Assembly: GCF_000003605.2 (NCBI RefSeq)
Contig: NW_003139687.1
Location: 1 to 64,000 of the forward strand
Direction: 5' to 3'
Origin: Saccoglossus kowalevskii
Taxonomy: Eukaryota > Hemichordata > Enteropneusta > Harrimaniidae
Length of the DNA stretch: 64,000 bases
A model generated the notes under the pieces. The model ran no database searches. It was not told the DNA's origin and saw nothing but the letters and a program-made list of their open reading frames with translations. The position numbers and the translations under genes are program-made. This document shows, one piece after another, positions 51,738 through 62,385 of this stretch. Within the stretch, counting starts at the first letter, position 1, and each line of letters opens with the position of its first letter.

Positions 51738-52013
51738 CACCTGTCTTATGTGATCACTTTTAGGCAGTCCCAAGGCATAATGTATGAGTAAACTGTGTAT
51801 ATAGACCACCTGTCTTATGTGACCACTTTTAGCCAGTCCCAATGCATAATGTAAGCGTAACCTGTGTATAAAGACCACCTGCCTTATGTGACCACTTTTA
51901 GGCAGTCCCAAGTCATAATGTATGCGCAACCTGTGTATAAAGACCACCTGTCTTATGTGACCACTTTTAGACAGTCCCAAGGCATTATGTATGCGCAACC
52001 TGTGTATAAAAAC
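51738..52013 (+). repeat. 276-bp tandem duplication, second copy
   Basis: This is the second copy, offset exactly 276 bp. It is followed by TTATGTGAACACTTTTAGCC, while the first copy is followed by TTATGTGATCACTTTTAGG, the start of this copy. Confidence 0.86.
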
Positions 52014-52394
52014 CACCTGTCTTATGTGAACACTTTTAGCCAGTCCCAAGGCATAATGTATGCGTAACCTGTGTATAGAGACCTCGTGTCTTATGTGACC
52101 ACTTTTAGGCAGTCCCAAGGCATAATGTATGTGCAACCTGCGTATAAAGAGCACCTGTCTTATGTGACCAATTTCAGCCAGTCCCAAGGCATAATGTATG
52201 CGTAAACTGTGTATAGAGACCACTTGTCTTATGTGACCACTTTTAGGCAGTCCCAAGGCATAATGTATGCGTAACCTGTGTATAGAGACCACCTGTCTTA
52301 TGTGACCACTTTTAGACAGTCCCAAGGCATAATGTATGCGCAACATGTATATAGAGATCACTGTCTTATGTGACCACTTTTAGGCAGTCCCAAG

Positions 52395-53278
52395 GCATAA
52401 TGTATGGTTAAACTGTGTATAGAGACCACCTGTCTTATGTGACCACTTTTAGACAGTCCCAAGGCATAATGTATGCTTCAACTGTGTATAGAGACCACCT
52501 GTCTTATGTGACCACTTTTAGACAGTTCCAAGGCATAATGTATGTGCAACCCGTGTATAAAGAGCACCTGTCTTATGTGACCACTTTTAGGCAGTCCCAA
52601 GGCATAATGTATGCGTAACCTGTGTATAGAGACCACCTGTCTTATGTGATCACTTTTAGGCAGTCCCAAAGCATAATGTATGCGTAACCTGTATATAAAG
52701 ACCACTTGTCTTATGTGACCACTTTTAGTCAGTCTCAAGGCATAATGTATGCGTAAAATGTGTATAGAGACCACCTGTCTTATGTGACCACTTTTAGGCA
52801 GTCCTAAGGCATAATGTATGCGTAACCTGTGTATAGAGACCACCTGTCTTATGTGACCACTTTTAGACAGTCCCAAGGCATAATGTATGCGTAACCTGTG
52901 TATACAGACTACCTGTTTTATGTGACCACTTTTAGCCAGTCCCAAGGCATAATGTATGTGCAACCTGTGTATAAAGAGCACCTGTCTTATGTGACCACTT
53001 TTAGGCAGTCCCAAGGCATAATGTATGTGCAACCTGTGTATAGAGACCACCTGTCTTATGTGACCACTTTTAGGCAGTCCCAAGGCATAATGTATGAGTA
53101 AACCGTGTATACAGACTACCTGTCTTATGTGACCACTTTTAGACAGTCCCAAAGCATAATGTATGCGCAACCTGTGTATAAAGACCACTTGTTTTATGTG
53201 ACCACTTTTAGGCAGTCCCAAGGCATAATGTATGAGTAAACTGTGTATAGAGACCACCTGTCTTATGTGACCACTTTT
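52395..53278 (+). repeat. 0.88-kb block, copy 1 (partner at 57.3-58.2 kb)
   Basis: It matches 57,291-58,174 at an offset of 4,896 bp (71 monomers minus 3 bases). Shared markers are GTTAAACTG, GCTTCAACTG (CTTCTACTG in the partner), TATACAGACTACC twice, and the unusual GAGTAAACCGTG (53,096 and 57,992). The right edge is where TTTTAGTCAG here meets TTTTAGGCAG in the partner. The first half is also shared with 1.5-2.2 kb and 39.1-39.6 kb. Confidence 0.8.
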
Positions 53279-55189
53279 AGTCAGTCCCAATGCATAATGT
53301 ATGCGTAACTGTGTATAAAGACCACCTGTCTTATGTAACCACTTTTAGGCAGTCCCAAGTCATAATGTATGCGCAACCTGTGTATAAAGACCACCTGTCT
53401 TATGTGACCACTTTTAGACAGTCCCAAGGCATAATGTATGTGTAACCTGTGTATAGAGACCACCTGTCTTATGTGACCACTTTTAGGCAGTCCCAAGGCA
53501 TAATGTATGTGCAACCTGTGTATAAAGAGCACCTGTCTTATGTGACCACTTTTAGCCAGTCCCAAGGCATAATGTATGCGTAAACTGTGTATAGAGATCA
53601 CCTGTCTTATGTGACCACTTTTAGGCAGTCCCAAGGCATAATGTATGCGTAAACTGTGTATAGAGACCACCTGTCTTATGTGACCACTTTTAGACAGTCC
53701 CAAGGCATAATGTATGCGTAAACTGTGTATAGAGACCACCTGTCCTATGTGACCACTTTTAGGCAGTCCCAAGGCATAATGTATGCGTAACATGTGTATA
53801 GAGATCACCTGTCTTATGTGACCACTTTTAGGCAGTCCCAAGGCATAATTTATGCTTAAACTGCGTATAGAGACCACCTGTCTTATGTGACCTCTTTTAG
53901 GCAGTCCCAAGGCATAATGTATGCGTAACCTGTGTATAGAGACCACCTGTCTTATGTGACCACTTTTAGACAGTCCCAAGGCATAATGTATGCGCAACAT
54001 GTGTATAGAGATCACCTGTCTTATGTGACCACTTTTAGGCAGTCCCAAGGCATAATGTATGCGTAAACTGTGTATAGAGTCCACCTGTCTTATGTGACCA
54101 CTTTTAGACAGTCCCAAGGCATAATGTATGCGTAAACTGTGTATAGAGACCACCTGTCTTATGTGACCACTTTTAGACAGTCCCAAGGCATAATGTATGC
54201 GTAAACTGTGTATATAGACCACCTGTCTTATGTGACCACTTTTAGCCAGTCCAAGGCATAATGTATGCGTAAACTGTGTATAGAGACCACTTGTCTTATG
54301 TGACCACTTTTAGGCAGTCCCAAGGCATAATGTATGCGTAACCTGTGTATAGAGACCACCTGTCTTATGTGACCACTTTTAGACAGTCCCAAGGCATAAT
54401 ATATGCGTAAACTGTGTATAGAGACCACCTGTCTTATGTGACCACTTTTAGACAGTCCCAAGGCATAATGTATGCGTAAACTGTGTATATAGACCACCTG
54501 TCTATTGTGACCACTTTTAGGCATTCCCAAGGCATAATGTATGCGCAACCTGTGTATAAAGACCACCTGTCTTATGTGACCACTTTTAGACAGTCCCAAG
54601 GCATAATGTATGCGTAACCTGTGTATAAAGACCACCTGTCTTATGTGACCATTTTTAGGCAGTCCCAAGGCATAATGTATGCGCAATCTGTGTATAAAGA
54701 CCACCTGTCTTATGTGACCACTCTTAGACAGTCCCAAGGCATAATGTATGCGTAACCTGTGTACAAAGACCACCTGTCTTATGTGACCACTTTTAGACAG
54801 TCCCAAAGAATAATGTATGCGCAACCTGTGTATAAAGACCACTTTTCTTATGTGACCATTTTTAAGCAGTCCCAAGGCATAATGTATGCGTAACCTGTGT
54901 ATACAGACCACCTGTCTTTATGTGATCACTTTTAAGCAGTCCCAAGGCATAATGTATGAGTAAACTGTGTATAGAGACCACCTGTCTTATGTCACCACTT
55001 TTAGGCAGTCCCAAGGCATAATGTATACGTAACATGTGTATAGAGACCACCTGTCTTATGTGACCACTTTAGGCAGTCCCAAGACATAATGTATGCTTAA
55101 ACTGTGTATAGAGACCACCTGTCTTATGTGACCACTTTTAGGCAGTCCCAAGGCATAATGTATGCTTAAACTGTGTATAGAGACCACTT
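53279..55189 (+). repeat. Mixed satellite domain, 53.3-55.2 kb
   Basis: Satellite only. ATAATTTATGC (53,841) belongs to a cassette remnant in which the start lies 330 bp upstream instead of 468, so two monomers are missing. AGCCAGTCCAAGGC (54,244) is shared with 19.6 and 25.3 kb. One-base changes in CTGTCTTTATG (54,914) and CACTTTAGG (55,066) flank the start of the 25-monomer domain. Confidence 0.8.
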
Positions 55190-56100
55190 GTCTTATGTGA
55201 CCACTTTTTGTCAGTCCCAAGGCATAATGTATACGTAACATGTGTATAGAGACCACATGTCTTATGTGACCACTTTTAGGCAGTCCCAAGACATAATGTA
55301 TGCTTAAACTGTGTATAGAGACAAGCTGTCTTATGTGACCACTTTTAGGCAGTCCCAAGGCATAATGTATGCTTAAACTGTGTATAGAGACCACCTGTCT
55401 TATGTGACCACTTTTAGACAGTCCCAAGGCATAATGTATGCTTAAACTGTGTATAAAGACCACCTGTTTTATGTGACCACTTTTAGACAGTCCCAAGGCA
55501 TAATGTATGCGTAACATGTATATAGAGATCACCTGTCTTATGTGACCACTTTTAGGCAGTCCCAAGGCATAATGTATGGTTAAACTGTGTATAGAGACCA
55601 CCTGTCTTATGTGACCACTTTTAGACAGTCCCAAGGCATAATGTATGCTTCAACTGTGTATAGAGACCACCTGTCTTATGTGACCACTTTTAGACAGTTC
55701 CAAGGCATAATGTATGTGCAACCTGTGTATAAAGAGCACCTGTCTTATGTGACCACTTTTAGGCAGTCCCAAGGCATAATGTATGCGTAACCTGTGTATA
55801 GAGACCACCTGTCTTATGTGATCACTTTTAGGCAGTCCCAAAGCATAATGTATGCGTAACCTGTATATAAAGAACACTTGTCTTATGTGACCACTTTTAG
55901 TCAGTCTCAAGGCATAATGTATGCGTAAAATGTGTATAGAGACCACCTGTCTTATGTGACCACTTTTAGGCAGTCCTAAGGCATAATGTATGCGTAACCT
56001 GTGTATAGAGACCACCTGTCTTATGTGACCACTTTTAGACAGTCCCAAGGCATAATGTATGCGTAACCTGTGTATACAGACTACCTGTCTTATGTGACCA
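55190..56100 (+). repeat. 0.91-kb block, first of a 25-monomer-spaced pair
   Basis: It matches 56,914-57,825 with a spacing of 1,724-1,725 bp (25 monomers, with one base lost). Shared order: ACCACTTG unit, GTATACGTAAC (55,229 and 56,953), GCTTAA units, ACATGTATATAG unit, GTTAAACTG, GCTTCAACTG, TATACAGACTACC. A third, weaker copy follows another 25 monomers on (59,036), but its upstream part has two extra monomers. Confidence 0.8.
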
Positions 56101-57990
56101 CTTTTAGTCAGTCCCAAGGCATAATGTATACGTAACATGTGTATAGAGACCACCTGTCTTATGTGACCACTTTTAGGCAGTCCCAAGACATAATGTATGC
56201 ATAAACTGTGTATAGAGTCCACCTGTCTTATGTGACCACTTTTAGGCAGTCCCAAGACATAATGTATGCGTAAACTGTGAATAGAGACCACCTGTCTTAT
56301 GTGACCACTTTTAGACAGTCCCAAGGCATAATGTATGCTTAAACTGTTTATAAAGACCACCTGTTTTATGTGACCACTTTTAGACAGTCTAATGCATAAT
56401 GTATGCGTAACATGTATATAGAGATCACCTGTCTTATGTGACCACTTTTAGGCAGTCGCAAGGCATAATGTATGGTTAAACTGTGTATAGAGACCACCTG
56501 TCTTATGTGACCACTTTTAGACAGTCCCAAGGCATAATGTATGCGTAAACTGTGTATATAGACCACCTGTCTTATGTGACCACTTTTAGACAGTCCCAAG
56601 GCATAATGTATGCGTAACCTGTGTATAAAGACCACCTGTCTTATGTGACCACTTTTAGACAGTCCCAAAGCATAATGTATGCGCAACCTGTGTATAAAGA
56701 CCACTTTTCTTATGTGACAATTTTTAGGCAGTCCCAAGGCATAATGTATGCGTAACCTGTGTATACAGACCACCTGTCTTACGTGACCACTTTTAGACAG
56801 TCCCAAGGCATAATGTATGTGCAACCTGTGTATAAAGAGCACCTGTCTTATGTGATCACTTTTAGCCAGTCCCAAGGCATAATGTATGCGTAAACTGTGT
56901 ATAGAGACCACTTGTCTTATGTGACCACTTTTAGTCAGTCCCAAGGCATAATGTATACGTAACATGTGTATAGAGACCACCTGTCTTATGTGACCACTTT
57001 TAGGCAGTCCCAAGACATAATGTATGCTTAAACTGTGTATAGAGACCACCTGTCTTATGTGACCACTTTTAGGCAGTCCCAAGGCATAATGTATGCTTAA
57101 ACTGTGTATAGAGACCACCTGTCTTATGCGACCACTTTTAGACAGTCCCAAGGCATAATGTATGCTTAAACTGTGTATAAAGACCACCTGTTTTATGTGA
57201 CCACTTTTAGACAGTCCCAAGGCATAATGTATGCGTAACATGTATATAGAGATCACCTGTCTTATGTGACCACTTTTAGGCAGTCCCAAGGCATAATGTA
57301 TGGTTAAACTGTGTATAGAGACCACCTGTCTTATGTGACCACTTTTAGACAGTCCCAAGGCATAATGTATGCTTCTACTGTGTATAGAGACCACCTGTCT
57401 TATGTGACCACTTTTAGACAGTTCCAAGGCATAATGTATGTGCAACCTGTGTATAAAGAGCACCTGTCTTATGTGACCACTTTTAGGCAGTCCCAAGGCA
57501 TAATGTATGCGTAACCTGTGTATAGAGACCACCTGTCTTATGTGATCACTTTTAGGCAGTCCCAAAGCATAATGTATGCGTAACCTGTATATAAAGACCA
57601 CTTGTCTTATGTGACCACTTTTAGTCAGTCTCAAGGCATAATGTATGCGTAAAATGTGTATAGAGACCACCTGTCTTATGTGACCACTTTTAGGCAGTCC
57701 TAAGGCATAATGTATGCGTATCCTGTGTATAGAGACCACCTGTCTTATGTGACCACGTTTAGACAGTCCCAAGGCATAATGTATGCGTAACCTGTGTATA
57801 CAGACTACCTGTCTTATGTGACCACTTTTAGCCAGCCCCAAGGCATAATGTATGTGCAACCTGTGTATAAAGAGCACCTGTCTTATGTGACCACTTTTAG
57901 GCAGTCCCAAGGCATAATGTATGTGCAACCTGTGTATAGAGACCACCTGTCTTATGTGACCACTTTTAGGCAGTCCCAAGGCATAATGTA
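56095..57990 (+). repeat. 1.9-kb block, copy 2 (partner at 0.3-2.2 kb)
   Basis: This is the distant partner of the block at 281-2180, with the same order of monomer classes and the same private variants at a fixed offset. A few differences were seen, for example GCTTCTACTG here (near 57,373) against GCTTCAACTG in the partner, and AGCCAGCCCC near 57,832. It overlaps the second member of a local 25-monomer duplication (see 55,190 and 56,914). Confidence 0.85.
56914..57825 (+). repeat. 0.91-kb block, second of a 25-monomer-spaced pair
   Basis: This is the partner of 55,190-56,100. After this block the next class is GTGCAACCTG with GAGCAC, whereas the first copy continues with TTTTAGTCAG and GTATACGTAAC, so the pair does not form a strict higher-order repeat. 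Confidence 0.8.
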
Positions 57991-58174
57991 TGAGTAAACC
58001 GTGTATACAGACTACCTGTCTTATGTGACCACTTTTAGACAGTCCCAAAGCATAATGTATGCGCAACCTGTGTATAAAGACCACTTGTTTTATGTGACCA
58101 CTTTTAGGCAGTCCCAAGGCATAATGTATGAGTAAACTGTGTATAGAGACCACCTGTCTTATGTGACCACTTTT
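57291..58174 (+). repeat. 0.88-kb block, copy 2 (partner at 52.4-53.3 kb)
   Basis: This is the partner of 52,395-53,278, including the GAGTAAACCGTG unit followed by a second TATACAGACTACC unit. Downstream, at 58,083-58,440, the motif AAAGACCACTTGTTTTATG followed by GAGTAAACTG recurs, which suggests a further small duplication inside the domain. Confidence 0.8.
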
Positions 58175-58799
58175 AGGCAGTCCCAAGGCATAATGTATGA
58201 GTAAACTGTGTATAGAGACCACCTGTCTTATGTGACCACTTTTAGGCAGTCCCAAGGCATAATGTATGCGTAAACTGCGTATACAGACTACCTGTCTTAT
58301 GTGACCACTTTTAGACAGTCCCAAAGCATAATGTATGCGCAACCTGTGTATAAAGACCACTTGTTTTATGTGACCACTTTTAGGCAGTCCCAAGGCATAA
58401 TGTATGAGTAAACTGTGTATAGAGACCACCTGTCTTATGTGACCACTTTTAGGCAGTCCCAAGGCATAATGTATGCGTAAAATGTGTATAGAGACCACCT
58501 GTCTTATGTGACCACTTTTAGGCAGTCCTAAGGCATAATGTATGCGTAACCTGTGTATAGAGACCACCTGTCTTATGTGACCACTTTTAGCAAGTCCCAA
58601 GGCATAATGTATGCGTAAACAGTGTATAGAGACCACCTGTCTTATGTGACCACTTTTAGGCAGTCCCAAGGCATAATGTATGTGCAACCTGTGTATAAAG
58701 AGCACCTGTCCTATGTGACCACTTTTAGGCAGTCCCAAGGCATAATGTATGAGTAAACTGTGTATAGAGACCACCTGTCTTATGTCACCACTTTTAGGC

Positions 58800-59550
58800 A
58801 GTCCCAAGGCATAATGTATACGTAACATGTGTATAGAGACCACCTGTCTTATGTGACCACTTTTAGGCAGTCCCAAGGCATAATGTATGCTTAAACTGTG
58901 TATAGAGACCACCTGTCTTATGTGACCACTTTTAGACAGTCCCAAGGCATAATGTATGCGTAACATGTGTATAGAGATCACCTGTCTTATGTGACCACTT
59001 TTAGGCAGTCCCAAGGCATAATGCATGGTTAAACTGTGTATAGAGACCACCTGTCTTATGTGACCACTTATAGACAGTCCCAAGGCATAATGTATGCTTC
59101 AACTGTGTATAGAGTCCACCTGTCTTATGTGACCACTTTTAGACAGTTCCAAGGCATAATGTATGTGCAACCTGTGTATAAAGAGCACCTGTCTTATGTG
59201 ACCACTTTTAGGCAGTCCCAAGGCATAATGTATGCGTAACCTGTGTATAAAGACCACCTGTCTTATGTGACCACTTTTAGGCAGTCCCAAGGCTTAATGT
59301 ATGTGCAACCTGTGTATAGAGACCACCTGTCTTATGTGATCACTTTTAGGCAGTCCCAAAGCATAATGTATGCGTAACCTGTGTATAAAGACCACTTGTC
59401 TTATGTGACCACTTTTAGTCAGTCTCAAGGCATAATGTATGCGTAAAATGTGTATAGAGACAACCTGTCTTATGTGACCACTTTTAGGCAGTCCTAAGGC
59501 ATAATGTATGCGTAACCTGTGTATAGAGACCACCTGTCTTATGTGACCAC
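58800..59550 (+). repeat. Third, diverged member of the 25-monomer series
   Basis: The GTTAAACTG and GCTTCAACTG units at 59,036-59,100 lie exactly 1,725 bp after those at 57,311. Upstream, the GTATACGTAAC unit (58,816) is 27 monomers after its predecessor (56,953), so two monomers were gained between the markers. Private changes include GCATGGTTAAACTG near 59,023 and CACTTATAGACAG near 59,066. The TATACAGACTACC unit is replaced by an ACATGTG unit. Confidence 0.65.
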
Positions 59551-59727
59551 TTTTAGACAGTCCCAAGGCATAATGTATGCGTAACATGTGTATAGAGATC
59601 ACCTGTCTTATGTGACCACTTTTAGGCAGTCCCAAGGCATAATGTATGGTTAAACTGTGTATAGAGACCACCTGTCTTATGTGACCACTTTTAGACAGTC
59701 CCAAGGCATAATGTATGCTTAAACTGT

Positions 59728-60153
59728 GTATAGAGACCTCTTGTCTAATGTGACCACTTTTAGGCAGTCCCAAGGCATAATGTATGCGTAACCTGTGTAT
59801 AGAGACCACCTGTCTTATGTGACCACTTTTAGACAGTCCCAAAGGCATAATGTATGCGTAACATAAGTATAGAGATCACCTGTCTTATGTGACCACTTTT
59901 AGGCAGTCCAAAGGCATAATGTATGCGTAAACTGTGTATAGAGACCACCTGTTTTATGTGACCACTTTTATACAGTTCCAAGGCATAATGTATGCGTAAA
60001 CTGTGCATAGAGACCACCTGTCTTATGTGACCACTTTTAGACAGTCCCAAGTCATAATGTATGCGTAAACTGTGCATAGAGACCACCTGTCTTATGTGAC
60101 CACTTTTAGGTAGTCCCAAGGCATAATGTATGTGTAACATGTGTATAGAGATC
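59728..60153 (+). repeat. 0.43-kb block shared with 42.1-42.6 kb, copy 2
   Basis: This is the partner of 42,135-42,560, with the private ACATAAGTATAGAG. One base is added in CCCAAAGGC (near 59,840). From about 60,180 on, the order instead follows 40.17 kb, so this segment changes source along its length. Confidence 0.83.
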
Positions 60154-61256
60154 ACCTGTCTTATGTGACCACTTTTAGACAGTCCCAAGGCATAATGTAT
60201 GCGCAACCTGTGTATAAAAACCACCTGTCTTATGTGAACACTTTTAGCCAGTCCCAAGGCATAATGTATGTGTAACCTGTGTATAGAGACCACCTGTCTT
60301 ATGTGACCACTTTTAGGCAGTCCCAAGGCATAATGTATGTGCAACCTGTGTATAAAGAGCACCTGTCTTATGTGACCACTTTTAGCCAGTCCCAAGGCAT
60401 AATGTATGCGTAAACTGTGTATAGAGACCACTTGTCTTATGTGACAACTTTTAGGCAGTCCCAAGGCATAATGTATGCGTAACCTGTGTATAAAGACCAC
60501 CTGTCTTATGTGACCACTTTTAGACAGTCCCAAGGCATAATGTATGCGTAACATGTGTATAGAGATCACCTGTCTTATGTGACCACTTTTAGGCAGTCCC
60601 AATGCATAATGTATGCGTAAACTGTGTATAGAGACCACCTGTCTTATGTGACCACTTTTAGACAGTCCCAAGGCATAATGTATGCGTAAACTGTGTATAG
60701 AGACCATCTCTCTTATGTGACCACTTTTAGGCAGTCCCAAGGCATATTGTATGCGCAACATGTGTATAGAGACCACCTGTCTTATGTTACCACTTTTAGG
60801 CACTTCCAAGGCATAATGTATGCGTAACATGTGTATAGAGATCACCTGTCTTATGTGACCACTTTTAGGCAGTCACAAGGCATAATATATGTGCAACCTG
60901 TGTATAGAGACCACCTGTCTTATGTGGTTACTTTTAGGCAGTCCCAAAGCATAATGTATGCGTAACCTGTGTATAAAGACCACTTGTTATATGTGACCAC
61001 TTTTAGCCAGTCCCAAGGCATAATGTATGCGTAAAATGTGTATAGAGACCCCCTGTCTATTGTGACCACTTTTAGGCAGTCCCAAGGCATAATATATGAT
61101 TAAACTGTGTATAGAGACCACCTGTCTTATGTGATCACTTTTAGGTAGTCCCAAGGCATAATGTATGCGTAAACTGTGTATAGAGACCAACTGTCTTATG
61201 TGATCACTTTTAGGTAGTCCCAAGGCATAATGTATGCGTAACATGTGTATAGAGAT
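60154..61256 (+). repeat. Satellite 60.2-61.3 kb
   Basis: Satellite only. The first part follows 40.17-40.5 kb. Further on come GGCACTTCC (near 60,801, also near 4,293 and 47,484), GACCCCCTG with CTATTGTG (61,047) and TATATGATTAAACTG (near 61,092, also near 4,590). The stretch 60.6-61.1 kb is thus related to 4.1-4.6 and 47.3-47.7 kb. Confidence 0.8.
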
Positions 61257-62384
61257 CACCTGTCTTATGTGATCACTTTTAGGCAGTCCCAAAGCATAAT
61301 GTATGCGTAACCTGTGTATAAAGACCACTTGTCTTATGTGACCACTTTTAGGCAGTCCCAAGGCATAATGTATGCGCAACCTGTGTATAAAGACCACCTG
61401 TCTTATGTGACCACTTTTAGACAGTCCCAAGGCATTATGTATGCGCAACCTGTGTATAAAAACCACCTGTCTTATGTGACCACTTTTAGCCAGTCCCAAG
61501 GCATAATGTATGCGTAACCTGTGTATAGAGACCACCTGTCTTATGTGACCACTTTTAGGCAGTCTCAAGGCATAATGTATGTGCAACCTGTGTATAAAGA
61601 GCACCTGTCTTATGTGACCACTTTTAGCCAGTCCCAAGGCATAATGTATGCGTAACCTGTGTATAAAGACCACCTGTCTTATGTGACAACTTTTAGGCAG
61701 TCCCAAGGCATAATGTATGCGTAACCTGTGTATAAAAACCACTTGTCTTATGTGACCACGTTTAGGCAGTCCCAAGGCATAATGTATGCGCAATCTGTGT
61801 ATAAAGACCACCTGTCTTATGTGACCACTTTTAGACAGTCCCAAGGCATTATGTATGCGCAACCTGTGTATAAAAACCACCTGTCTTATGTGACCACTTT
61901 TAGCCAGTCCCAAGGCATAAAGTATGCGTAACCTGTGTATAGAGACCACCTGTCTTATGTGACCACTTTTAGGCAGTCTCAAGGCATAATGTATGTGCAA
62001 CCTGTGTATAAAGAGCACCTGTCTTATGTGAACACTTTTAGCCAGTCCCAAGGCATAATGTATGCGTAACCTGTGTATAAAGACCACCTGTCTTATGTGA
62101 CAACTTTTAGGCAGTCCGAAGGCATAATGTATGCGCAACCTGTGTATAAAGACCACCTGTCTTATGTGACCACTTTTAGACAGTCCCAAGGCATAATGTA
62201 TGCGTAACATGTGTATAGAGATCACCTGTCTTATGTGACCACTTTTAGGCAGTCCCAAGGAATAATGTATGCGTAAACTGTGTATAGAGACCACCTGTCT
62301 TATGTGACCACTTTTAGACAGTCCCAAGGCATAATGTATGCGTAAACTGTGTATAGAGACCATCTGTCTTATGTGACCACTTTT
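61257..62384 (+). repeat. 1.13-kb block, copy 2 (partner at 46.3-47.4 kb)
   Basis: This is the partner of 46,285-47,412. AAGGAATAATG near 62,258 is also found near 21,415, so the right part is related to a third location too. The C domain begins right after the block. Confidence 0.86.
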
Positions 62385-62385
62385 A

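Noticed and set aside
55190-59550. A strict 25-monomer higher-order repeat
   Set aside because: Only about 0.9 kb of each 1,725-bp period is shared between successive copies, and the third copy has two extra monomers upstream, so it is a recurrent block and not a regular higher-order array.
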